Below, one piece after another: positions 1 through 10,432 of a stretch of 64,000 nt of DNA. How positions within the stretch are numbered: the stretch's first letter is position 1; each line of letters begins with the position of its first letter. This stretch comes from Seison nebaliae (taxonomy: Eukaryota > Rotifera > Pararotatoria > Seisonacea > Seisonidae). The stretch lies in assembly GCA_023231475.1 (NCBI GenBank), contig JALJEE010001801.1:180149-244148 (forward strand). Reading direction: 5' to 3'. The notes beneath the pieces were generated by a model. It was not told the DNA's origin, ran no database searches, and worked only from the letters and a program-made list of their open reading frames with translations. Position numbers and translations under genes: made by a program.

Positions 1-387
1 AGAATGATTCTGTCGTTGATGAATGTTGGAAGAAGTGGACAATGGAGTTCCTCCACTATTGCTCGTCGATGTGACGGTGGTGGTCGTTCGAGTTTTCACA
101 TCTTCTCGAATTCGTTCGATATCTTGTTGATATTTCTTTCGTTGTAGAATTGATGCATCTTTCGCTTGTTTTAAATCATGTTCCAATAAACGAACACGAT
201 CCATCGTTCGTCTTAATCGTTTCTCCAAAACTGGTAATTCACTTCTCAAATCTGAATTATCTCGAACGAGACGTTTATGAACTCGAGTTAATTGATCAAT
301 ATTAGATTGAAGGAAATTGACTTTTTGTCTTTCAACAATCACCGACTCATCCTCATTATTCTTTTGTTCATTATCTGTCGTTGTTAT

Positions 388-441
<54 letters not shown>

Positions 442-2940
442 GTTGGTAGTAGTTGATTTTTTCAATCTCTCATCAACATCTTTAACAAACATTGATTTCA
501 AATGATTTAATGCTGATAATTGTTTATTGACTTTGTCTTGGAGACAACGAATGTCATATTGTTTAGCATCATTCATTTCCTTCTGTTCATTCAAATGACG
601 AATTTCACGATCTTTATATTCTAATTCATTTTTCAAATTTACATTACTTCTTTGTAACGATTCATTCGTCACTTCTACATCCGATAATTTCGCTTTCATT
701 TCATTCACTAACAATTCTTTCGTTTCAATCTCTTTTCTCATATCATGTAATTGTTTCCGATGGAATTCGATCATTTCATCCGCTTTCTTCGTGGTAGTAG
801 TAGCGGAAGCAGTCGTTTGTTCCAATTGTTCATTCGCTGAATCGAGTTTCTCTTCTACTTCCGATTTACGTTTAATTAAATTCTCAATATTGGATTGATA
901 TGATTGAACTTTCACTTCCAATTGTTTCTTCAACAATGACACTTGTTCCATTTCGTCACTAAGTCTTCGATTCTTTTTGTTTACTTCATCGATCTCATCT
1001 CGTAATGATTCACAAAGACCGACGAGACTTTTCAATTCATTTTTGAGTTGAGATAAAAATAATCTGGCTTCAGCAAAATCTTTATCAACATCTGACGAAT
1101 TTGAAAGATGAATTCGACTATTTGAATGTTTCAATTCATTTCCTTCCATATTATTTTCTGATTGATCAATCGATCGATTATCATTATTATGACTCCAATT
1201 CATTGTGGTGATGATATTCATCATTTCTACATTATCATTCAAAATTATATTTAATTTATCTAATAAACTTAAGCGATGAACACGAAGTTTCTCTTTTAAC
1301 GATTGAATTTCATCTTCCAATTCTGCCACACGATTTTGTTGTTTACCAACATCCGAAACTAATTGATTACATTCATCCGCTTTTCGTTTTACTTCACTCT
1401 CTTTCACTTCGAAATTATGAGCAAGATCTTCCAATGCTTGTAACACATTCTTCACTTCCATTTGTGATGTCTCTAATGATTTTTGTTGTAATAAATTCTC
1501 ACTGACGAATTGTCCCTTTTCATCTTGTAATTGTTGAATAATCTCTTCAAATTCATCTTTCTCACATAACAACTCTTCATTTCGATTAGTGAGTGTTGAT
1601 ATCTCATAATCACGATCGTCAATTTGTTGATAGAGTTTTTGAATTATTTTCTCATCGAACAATTTCTCGTTATTCGACGACACTTTACTCGACGTAACGA
1701 TGGACGATTTGGAGGGTTGTGTCGTCGATTTCGTCAATTTCTCATTGAAACTGGAGGATAAAGAAAATGATTTCAAATCTACCAATTTATCATTTGGTCT
1801 ATCACCATTCCTTCTCTGTTGCAATTCGATGAGAAGTGGTTCTAATTGAATACTCATCTTCTGGGAACGATCACGTTCTCTTTCATATCGTCGTTTCCAT
1901 TCTTCTGATGATATTTCTTCATTAACTTTCAAAACGTTTTTGATCTTTTTCGCTCTTTGTCCAAATTGGAGAGTGGATCTCGTTTCACTATCATTGTAAG
2001 AAGCTGGTGAACAACAAATGATGATTGTCGTTCGAGCATTTCCTCCTAATGATTCTTGTAAAATTCTCGTTAATTTCGAATCACGATATTGTATAAAAGA
2101 AGCATTTTCTGATAATTGAGAAATGACGTTACCTAATGCTGATAATGATTTATTAATATTTCTTGCTTCGTCCAAAGTGGAACCTTCGGCGCCGGTTTTA
2201 CTCACTTTTTCCGAACCGGCCAAATCCACCAAATACAACTTCCCACATAATTTCTTTTTCAAATCATTATTTTGTTGTTTGACATTGATGAGGAAAATCG
2301 AATGGGAACGTGACGAATGTTCATTCATATTCGTCACACTGATATGTCGATTAAGTTGACCGGTTGCCATGGTTTCCAACACTTCCTCCGGAGTTGAAAC
2401 GAAACGTTCCGTCACTCCCTTCACATAAGGTACACGATCCACATCTTCGTGGACGGATAAATTGATTTTAGTAGGATCGAGTAAATCTCGAATTTTATCT
2501 AAATAAATTTCAAAATATGAAATTTTTATTTGAAATTCTGTATCGGTCGCTTGCATTTCATAGATGTGATTAAAAATATCATGAACTATACGTGGAATTA
2601 TTCCATACAATTTCTCATCTTTTCTATCATCCATTAAATTCTGACGATTACCCTCCATCGTATGTGTCTTCCCACTCGACGTTTGTCCATAAGCGAAAAT
2701 CGTTCCATTGTAACCATTGAGGACGTCGTCAACAATCGGTTTCGCTGAATATGTGTAAACATCTTCTTGATTGGCAGTTTCATTGAAAACTTTATCGAAT
2801 TGAAAAGGTTTAGATGAGACGATACAATAATCATCCGCATCCTCAACAAAACGGAAAATGTTTTTCGATCCATTCTTCACTTCTTGATCGTTCAATGGAC
2901 GTACTCGACAGACAACTCGAATATTACATTCGCTCGCCAT
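1..2940 (-). CDS. Khc: Kinesin-1 heavy chain, C-terminal end cut by window edge
   Basis: ATP-driven plus-end microtubule motor (kinesin-1). The ATG is at 2940 and the frame stays open for 980 codons to base 1 with no intron and no stop. The motor domain shows the P-loop GQTSSGKT at residues 85-92, switch I NEHSSRSH and switch II LVDLAGSE, followed by neck and long coiled-coil stalk. Near the edge lies the conserved tail coil (NIDQLTRVHKRLVRDN, then SELPVLEKRLRR), diagnostic for kinesin-1 rather than other kinesins. A run of about 16 Asn plus a Thr/Asp/Asn-rich patch (coding 360-440) interrupts the stalk just before that tail coil. After the coil the protein becomes Thr/Ser-rich; the autoinhibitory IAK motif expected there is not reached before base 1. 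A charged insertion follows the P-loop (MEGNRQNLMDDRKDEKLYG). Family identity is certain; only the extreme C-terminus is unseen. Confidence 0.98.
397..440. repeat. ATT/AAT trinucleotide microsatellite inside kinesin gene
   Basis: An almost uninterrupted ATT repeat on the plus strand. It is read on the minus strand as AAT and adds a poly-asparagine tract to the kinesin-1 stalk, so its length is likely polymorphic. Confidence 0.95.
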
Positions 2941-3516
2941 TCTCACTCTCCAGATAGTGTCAAACTAAACTCGATTAATCTTCATCATTTCAACGACATT
3001 CTCTAAAGAAAAAAAAAGGAAAACTGAAAAAGAATTAATTTCATCGTTCTTGACAGATAAAATTGGATAAATGTCGATGAAAGTAAATTTTTGAATTGTC
3101 AAGAAAAACTTTCAGAAAATAAAGAGGAAAAATTGTCTGTGGAGGAAAATCGAGTGTCTCGTAAAAGAGACATCGTTCTCGAAATTTATTCGGGTACATT
3201 CGATGAATAAATTAGAGGAGAAAAGGAGGAATTCCTATCTGTCTCCCCCAACCCCCAATTAGAATGAGGGGAATGGGGAGGAGTTATGAACTCGTTCGTC
3301 GTTACCGCGACACGAATAACGAAGGGAAAATTTCGAAAATTTAGTTCAAGGTGCTTTTTATTCAATTCATAAAATATTCAGTTTTTTTATAGGTCTGCCA
3401 AAAAAAAGAAATATTAGTAATTACACTTCATCTCTTCTTTCTTGAACTGTGTTATGGTTGGAATTGGTGTGATTCGATTCCGATCGAATTATTCTCTGTT
3501 ATTCTTTTCTCCTTTC

Positions 3517-3519
<3 letters not shown>

Positions 3520-3551
<32 letters not shown>
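3520..3551. repeat. TTC trinucleotide microsatellite
   Basis: About ten tandem TTC units in non-coding DNA. Confidence 0.95.
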
Positions 3552-3552
<1 letters not shown>

Positions 3553-4000
3553 TGACATATACACATACATAATTTATCTTGTATACTGTCAAGTAGATGT
3601 AAGAAAACTGAATTGATTATAAGAGAAATGCATTGAATAAATCATGTATATATATACTCGCATTAAATTATTATTCAATCTTATACAGTTGATCCATTTA
3701 TGTCCACATACACACACATACACACAAACACACACACACATATGTGCACACATATGTACATAGAGAAAGACAATGAATATATAATTGTGTATTCGCTAAT
3801 AACACACATGTATAGTCAGTCTGGTGCGTGTAGTGTTATATAAATGGAAGATTGAAGTTTTGGAAGGATGTTGTTGATTTGCCCTTTCTCTCTCTTTTTA
3901 TCCATTTCTTTCCAGTACTGCCAAACGGAGAGAGAGAATGATTACATAAATATCGATAATTTATATATGAGATTTGTTCAATTGAAAATCAATTGATTCG

Positions 4001-4020
4001 CACACACACACACACACACA
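4001..4020. repeat. CA dinucleotide microsatellite
   Basis: Ten tandem CA units in the kinesin/EFCAB7-like intergenic region. Confidence 0.95.
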
Positions 4021-5002
4021 AAAGTTGCATGATATTCATCCAATTCATCAGAGGATTCATCAAACGAGATCAAGAACCATTTTGTGAGAATTAAGAAAAC
4101 AACATCATTCACTTCCATCATTAGAATGTCCTGTTTATTTCGAGCATCTCAAGATGGTCAAACATCACATTTGAATATTAAATTTTATGTTCGATAATTT
4201 TTTGGTCCTTCTCCCCATCAGTCTCTCGAAACATATGTGCCTAATGCACTTCGTTTTTTTTTAGTTACTGTGAGAAGGGAATTATGAATAATTCGAATTA
4301 GTTGAGATAATTGTGACAAAACATTCTCTATAATATTATCATATACTTCTCATTTGTTCGATAATGTTCATGTAACAATTGTAAGTGGAATTTTATTATA
4401 ATTAATTGATATTCCTTAACACTTTCCCCTCCTCCTCCATCCAGTCAACATTTACATTATGAGAAAACGAAAAAAATTTATAGAATTTATTGAAAAATTT
4501 TTTTCTTTCCAATTTTATACCTTTAAAAACTCCATAACACAAATGACAACAGTAGTCGATTAGCGAGACATGCGTCCCTTAACTCTTCTGAACATGCTCA
4601 GTATAATTGTCGAATTTGGAGGAATGATGAGAAAAGGAATTTTATTCTAATGGAAATTAATTGGAAATTTCTCAAGTAAACTAACTGAGAGAAACATTAA
4701 ATTTTCAATTGAAAAATTTGAATCGATTCACTTTCTTTACTTTGACCACTTTCGTGAATAAAGAAAAGGAACTTCACCATTGATACCTGTACAATCACCA
4801 GAGAATCGAGAGGAAACAGTGGATGAAAGTTAATTTGCATAAAATGAAAAAAAAATCCGATTAAGCCAAACGATTAAAATTATGAAAAAATTTGCTCTTC
4901 GTTTTTTTTAGAAGAGTTTGAAGAGAAGGAAAAATTTGTAGAGATATCTCAACATCCCATCACCATAGAAACGACGCGTAAATTACTTATCAGTTTTGGA
5001 AA

Positions 5003-6838
5003 ATGACGAATGATGGATTTGTTAGGAGTTTGATATCGAAGATGGTAGACAATTCTCAAAAATCTGTTAATGATTTCCCTCTATTACTGAAGATATTCCA
5101 AGTGAGTGGACGTGAAGTGAATGAGATTCGTCTCCATAAACTTCTGAAACGAAACGATTATTCGGTGAATGGTCATCGAATTACTCCGCCAATTCCTGTA
5201 CATTCACTTGATGATTTGATAATTCAGATTAGAGTGATGGAACGGAATGAATTACGTTCACTTTTATCTCCATTATTTGTGAGGAATGGGAATGGTAAAC
5301 TGAATAAAAAGAAGAATCATGGAAAGAAGAATTTGTTGAGTTTAGCTCGATTCAAATCGATCAATAAACAACTTATGACGAATATGATGGATAAGCAGAA
5401 GATTGACAATTTAATGAGGAAATGTTTAGAGAAGAATTATATTGATTGTGAGAAATTGATTGATGAATTATTTGCGAGTCGCGACGAATGTTATAAGAGT
5501 CTAATGACGACGCAACAGTCGACGAATATCATCAACAGTCTCACTAAAGAATCATCTTTCTCATTCAGTGATGATAATGAGTCATTGAATGTTGACGATT
5601 CGAAAGAATTAAATATTCGCGTCACTGATAAATTGGTGACATCTCATTCGAATATTTCTCAATTAATCGATTTCGAATCCATTCAATTAATGAGCAATTC
5701 TTTCTTCTTCAATAAAGAAAAGTCGAATAATATTCACGAATTCTCGAGACATCTCCGATTTCGTTTAGTTGAATCTGGAAACTTATTTTTAACGGCAATC
5801 GATCGATCCATTCATAACAATCGATTATTTCTTATTTTGAAGAATTTAGATGAGAATATTATTCATGTGACGAAACGTTGTTATTCATTAGAACAAATTC
5901 AACATACCATTCGAATGAATAAACATCACAATTCAAATTTGGCATCAGTCATCTCATCACATGGGACATGTATGGGCTTAAGACTTCGTCATTTGCCACC
6001 AGGTCATTACGAATTGATCGTCATTGGTGATTGTTCTAATATACGAGAGAAAGTTTTACGATCATCAATTGATTTGCGATTAGCGAATTTAGTCGATTCT
6101 AATTGTCAAATAACGAACACATACAAAGACGTTCTCTCGAAATTATTTAATTTATTCGTTTCTCGATATAATAATCGAATGAATTATGATGATTTCAATT
6201 CATTCTGTCAATTGACAAATGGAGAATGTGCAAAAGATGAAGATTGGGAGATGTTGCCTCAATTGGGTTATGCAGAAAATAATTATTTAAGTTTAGACGA
6301 TTTCATTAATCTCAATAAATCCGAAGTGGAACATACAGATACAGATGTAAATGAAATAAAATCATCACTCATTTCATGTGGTTTAGATGATGATATGGAA
6401 TTATCTAATCATAGTCCATTCGATATTATGCTCGCTTCCGCTGAAAAGGATATTATTCAAATGGAAAGTTTCAGTTTTATCATCTCCGAAATCGATCGTC
6501 GTCAATGGGACACAATGTCCACCTTCATGTCCTCCATCATCAACGAGAAAACGACAGACACTTTTTATTCGAAGAAACAGAATGCAGAATTCTTTATCGT
6601 TAAATCATTAGATAATTCCATCATTGGAGTTAAGACGAAAAAACGAATTGTATCGATCGAATCAATCAACACTCTCAATTGTCGGTCTATCAACGCATTC
6701 ATCCAACCAGCGAGTTGTGTGGTGAATCGAATGAATAAATCGTACAAGTTTAATGTGGCAACTGACGATTATGTTCCCTTATTATTGATCGTACGTGATA
6801 ATGAAGAGGAAACATATGAAATCAATGTGATGTTTTGA
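5003..6838 (+). CDS. EFCAB7: EFCAB7-like protein (EF-hand calcium-binding domain 7 family)
   Basis: Intronless 611-residue ORF starting at the ATG at 5003; vertebrate EFCAB7 is about 629 residues. In mammals EFCAB7 works with IQCE to hold the EVC-EVC2 complex at the base of cilia for Hedgehog signalling. The call rests on colinear similarity to the family as I recall it: a segment near residue 226 (SIQLMSNSFFF) before a beta-rich domain; an EF-hand-like helix-loop-helix around 372-400 (DVLSKLFNLF, YDDFNSF, then NGECAKDEDWE); a second helical pair ending SLDDFINLN; and near residue 470 the segment ELSNHSPFDIM followed by a beta-rich C-terminus. No loop shows a full set of Ca2+ ligands (RYNNRMNYDDF lacks the usual DxDxDG), so binding may be lost. 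The N-terminal EF-hand pairs of EFCAB7 are not recognisable. A polyadenylation signal AATAAA lies at about 6882. Transcription is divergent from kinesin. Confidence 0.7.
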   Translation: MTNDGFVRSLISKMVDNSQKSVNDFPLLLKIFQVSGREVNEIRLHKLLKRNDYSVNGHRITPPIPVHSLDDLIIQIRVMERNELRSLLSPLFVRNGNGKLNKKKNHGKKNLLSLARFKSINKQLMTNMMDKQKIDNLMRKCLEKNYIDCEKLIDELFASRDECYKSLMTTQQSTNIINSLTKESSFSFSDDNESLNVDDSKELNIRVTDKLVTSHSNISQLIDFESIQLMSNSFFFNKEKSNNIHEFSRHLRFRLVESGNLFLTAIDRSIHNNRLFLILKNLDENIIHVTKRCYSLEQIQHTIRMNKHHNSNLASVISSHGTCMGLRLRHLPPGHYELIVIGDCSNIREKVLRSSIDLRLANLVDSNCQITNTYKDVLSKLFNLFVSRYNNRMNYDDFNSFCQLTNGECAKDEDWEMLPQLGYAENNYLSLDDFINLNKSEVEHTDTDVNEIKSSLISCGLDDDMELSNHSPFDIMLASAEKDIIQMESFSFIISEIDRRQWDTMSTFMSSIINEKTTDTFYSKKQNAEFFIVKSLDNSIIGVKTKKRIVSIESINTLNCRSINAFIQPASCVVNRMNKSYKFNVATDDYVPLLLIVRDNEEETYEINVMF

Positions 6839-7617
6839 AATAAAAGAATTTTGGGAATTTCTAGTTTTGAGTTATGTTTTGAATAAATTTCATTTAAAAA
6901 ATAAATAGAAGAATATTAACAAAAGTGAAAAGAATTAATAAATAAAAAAAGATATTTAGATGAGATGTTTCTGGGAAGATTTCTGATATCAATCTTCACT
7001 TTCATATCATAAGTTTTCGAAGGAGGTGGAAGAAAATTTGTGAATAAAATTTCTTTGACATTCGAATTAAATAAAGTGGAAATGATGGGAAGAGGCCGAG
7101 CATCTGTCAATGATTCTAGGCCTCTTTATGGAGAAGGAAGCGAAGGTGCCAAAAAGGTGAAATGTTGATTTTAATGTCTTGGTTGTCTGTACAAGATGTC
7201 TCTTCACCACCACTAATATGGAAGTGTTCGACACGATAATGGAAATGGGAAGAAATAAAAAAGAGTGACTATGAGAAGTTGGATATGAGGGGAGGAACTT
7301 CTCAAATTCGTGAAGTGGAAATTATTTTTTTTTTGAAAATTTACACAATTTTTGTTGTTTGGGGTGGTTAGAAGATGTGGAAGAAAGTTTCAGATGAAAT
7401 ATTTTTTCAACAAATTTTTATTTTTATCTAATATCGTCATCCAAGTGTCAATGTTAGATAAAGCTTCAATTAATCGACTATTTTTGGTGTTAGGGACAGG
7501 AGGAATTATACTGATAAATCTCTAAATAAATCTGATAATAATAACGATAATAATGATGATGATGATGATTATTGATGGTTTTGGAGTGGAAGAAAAGAGG
7601 AAATTAATCAAATAAAT
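6839..7617. other. Convergent intergenic region
   Basis: 3' flanks of the EFCAB7-like gene (plus) and the Ser/Asn-rich gene (minus). It is AT-rich with AATAAA-type signals on the plus strand near 6882 and 6900, and a GAT/AAT-rich stretch at about 7536-7570. No ORF here looks real. Confidence 0.6.
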
Positions 7618-9102
7618 TTAATAACGTTTTAAATGATTCTTTCTCAATCTTTCTTCACTCTCAATTCGCAACATATCACACATCATCGAACTGTTCATTA
7701 AATTCCATTTGTGACATTTGGCATATACTTCCTTGGGAATTGGATTAGACAATTTGAGGAAATCTCTTTTATGAGGATAAATGTTGAAATGATCAATTAA
7801 TGCCTCTCGTTGAGCGGTGGATAAATTGAAATTTTTTAATTTCGTCGTTCTTTCCGTTTGAGATGGATCTGATCGATTCCTCTCATTATTTGTTATTTGA
7901 TCATCATTCTTCTGGTTGATGAGAAGACAATTAACATTTTTATTTTTTATGATTAAATTATCTTCTTCTGTGCATAATCGTTCGATTTCCTGTTGTTGTT
8001 GTCGTTGGATTAATGATGCACGTTTAAATGGATTGAACTCATCGAATGAGTTGTGAGATGATTTAGTTAAATGTATATTAGAATGATCATTCGAATATTT
8101 CTTTTGTAATTTTTTCACCGTTTTTCTGGTGAGAGTGGAAAGTCGATGAAAGAATTGTTGAGAGTTTCGTCTCAACGAATTGACATTCTTCTTTATTCGA
8201 CGATTATAATTCTTGATCATGAGATGTTGAGGAAATGAGATGTCGGTGAGAGGCGAATTTTCATTCTTATTCAAATGATTCAATTCAATCAACTTCGAAT
8301 TAATTTCTATCGATTTCTCTTCTTCATTCTCAAAATAATTCTCATTTATTTTCAAATTTTCTTCTTCTTCTTGTTGTTTGATAAGATTATTTGTATTGAT
8401 CAATAATTCATCATCGAAATTCGTCGATGTTAACATGCATGATAAATTTGGTGGATGATAACTGGAGAAACTGGTTGACATAGAACCATCAGTTCCATCA
8501 GTTAATGGAATCGAATGAAGATTTTTGTAGAAAGCTGTCCAATTATTCACACCGCCAGTTCCATCATCTACCATCGATCGAGGACCATATAAAGAATTTT
8601 TTTGTGATTTCTCGTAATAATTCTCAATTCTCTTCTTTTTGTTTGTGGGCGAATGATATTTGTGTGTCGATACATCCGCTCCACTATCACCAGAAATAAA
8701 CGAAGTTTTCGTCGTCGACGTTTTCGAAAAGATATCAGATGATATCGATGACACGATCATAATTGACGAATTTGATGATGTTGTCATTCCGTTGGTGGTA
8801 ATTATTGTGGGTGATAAGGAATTGTATAACATCGATGAAATATTTCCATCTCGTTCAATTGGTGATGGTGAGGGAGATGAGAATGAGGAAATTGGCCGTA
8901 TTCTACTATTGGACAAAATCATATCATTCAGTCTTGATGGTCTGATTGATGGCGATGGAGTGGAGATATATGACGATAAATTCTTCATTGTCGATGTCAC
9001 CATAAGAGGAGACATTCTCATTGATAATAATGACTCATCGTCATCTATTTCTTCCCTTGACGAGCGGTTCATCCTCTTGTTCGACGACATCATTAATGAC
9101 AT
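7618..9102 (-). CDS. Unrecognised Ser/Asn-rich protein, 494 aa
   Basis: Intronless ORF with ATG at 9102. I do not recognise the family. The first 170 residues are Ser/Thr/Pro-rich and low in complexity (PSPSIRPSRL, SSPSPSPIERD). A middle segment is Glu/Asn-rich. Around residues 300-345 there is a strongly basic stretch (RRIKKNVNSLRR, RKTVKKLQKKY). The last 75 residues look folded: they begin LSTAQREALIDHFNIYPHK and continue through PIPKEVYAKCHKWNLM to the end. This last block is the most likely conserved domain; its first helix resembles helix 1 of a homeodomain-type fold, but no DNA-recognition helix follows, so I make no such call. The antisense frame is also open for 179 codons at 8660-9199, which I treat as a shadow. 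That this gene is real is fairly likely, from its length in AT-rich DNA and sensible composition. Confidence 0.75.
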   Translation of the reverse strand: MSLMMSSNKRMNRSSREEIDDDESLLSMRMSPLMVTSTMKNLSSYISTPSPSIRPSRLNDMILSNSRIRPISSFSSPSPSPIERDGNISSMLYNSLSPTIITTNGMTTSSNSSIMIVSSISSDIFSKTSTTKTSFISGDSGADVSTHKYHSPTNKKKRIENYYEKSQKNSLYGPRSMVDDGTGGVNNWTAFYKNLHSIPLTDGTDGSMSTSFSSYHPPNLSCMLTSTNFDDELLINTNNLIKQQEEEENLKINENYFENEEEKSIEINSKLIELNHLNKNENSPLTDISFPQHLMIKNYNRRIKKNVNSLRRNSQQFFHRLSTLTRKTVKKLQKKYSNDHSNIHLTKSSHNSFDEFNPFKRASLIQRQQQQEIERLCTEEDNLIIKNKNVNCLLINQKNDDQITNNERNRSDPSQTERTTKLKNFNLSTAQREALIDHFNIYPHKRDFLKLSNPIPKEVYAKCHKWNLMNSSMMCDMLRIESEERLRKNHLKRY

Positions 9103-10047
9103 TCTATTCTATCCAACAATCCATTGTTTACTCTCATATGAGCAACTGATTGAAACATCGAAAATTATTCTATATCGACACCAATTAAAAAACGAATGAT
9201 TAGTTACGGACAGACTCACATAAAAAAAAAATTTGAAAATTTCTACAAACAAAATCTTTTCAGTTACTATTCGTCGAGGGCGAAGTTCCTTAATCGAATA
9301 TCTGATATTAAACGAAAACAAATGAGAAACGTGTGTCGTTGACTAGAAAGTTTCATGAAATTATTCGACCTTCAATCACTCTCATAATAATATGAGATAT
9401 CAAATGAAACCAGAATTTTTTACATCGTCTCTCATTTGAATCCTCATTTCTCGTACGAAGGTATAAAATTATGAAAGAATAAAAATAATAATAATGAGGA
9501 GGAAGAAACTTTATTCTTCCGAATCGGAACTATCGATGCCTTGACGATTCGTTGAATCGTGTGTGGAAGCACGTTAAATCGACTTATTTATTTCACTCTT
9601 ACCATCATTTCTCATTCTCTTACCATCAATAACGATTTTCCGCAATTGTTTATTGAAAGAAAATAAACAAATTGAGGTTACTTATTAAGAAACAATCACC
9701 ATCGTCATCATCGTGGTCGTCACTCCATTCGTTATTTGAACGTCCGTTCTTAAAGAAATAAACAAGATCGATAAGAGAACGACAAACACGATAATGATAA
9801 CATTACAAAACGAAAATAATCAATTTTCTTTCACTCACTCACAACACTTTCTTTCCAGGAGGAGAAATGTTTTTCATCAGTTAAATTCGTTTATTAAACA
9901 ATTCCGGTTCATCCTCTCCCATGTACCTGAACGAACATATTTCATTCGTTCGAAAATTATATTTCTGATTATTCCATTTCATTCAATATGAAATTATTTA
10001 ATGGGATTTATGACACATTTCATACGTATATGTTCTACTCTACCACC

Positions 10048-10097
10048 ACACACACAACACACACACACACACACAACACACACACACACACACACAA
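10048..10097. repeat. CA dinucleotide microsatellite, slightly interrupted
   Basis: Tandem CA units with occasional AA interruptions in non-coding DNA. They produce apparent Thr/His-rich ORFs that are not genes. Confidence 0.95.
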
Positions 10098-10383
10098 TTA
10101 TACACATTTCGTTTCCTCCGATACTTATTCGAAATTTAGGACAAAATGCTCATTCAATAAAGGGACATAAGAACCAAATCGTATGAATTATTATAGTCGA
10201 AATTGTGCATTATATAATCGACTACTTTTGTAGATATAAAGATTAAACAAATTGTTCTAATTAACGTTCTTAATTTCATTCAAATTGATAAGAAATCCGA
10301 AAGTTTAAAAAATTCAAAAAAAGAATTTTTTTATTTTATCATCATTTATTTTGAATATCATCATTTTTTGTTATCATCATTTA

Positions 10384-10432
10384 TTTTTTGAATGTTAACA
10401 TTCAAAAAAGAAAATATCATCATTGATGATAT
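10384..10432. repeat. Two adjacent palindromes
   Basis: A perfect 26-bp palindrome centred on GTTAAC (10384-10409, six T to six A) is followed four bases later by a 19-bp inverted repeat (10414-10432) with arms ATATCATCA and TGATGATAT around one T. Just upstream are three degenerate copies of a TATCATCATTTATTTT-like unit. Function is unknown. Confidence 0.85.

Larger units (their letters stand above)
2941..5002. other. Divergent intergenic region between kinesin and EFCAB7-like genes
   Basis: No coding sequence was seen. The two flanking genes are transcribed away from each other, so both promoters should lie here. The region holds a TTC run (3520-3551), CA-rich stretches (about 3709-3740 and 4001-4020) and many T/A homopolymers. 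I could not single out a convincing core promoter element. Confidence 0.6.

Noticed and set aside
8660-9199. 179-codon plus-strand frame, Asp/Ile-rich
   Set aside because: It is antisense to the Ser-rich start of the 494-aa gene; TCA/TCG serine codons read backwards give Asp/Glu-rich open frames without stops.
9988-10186. Thr/His-rich short ORFs
   Set aside because: Direct translation of a CA microsatellite.
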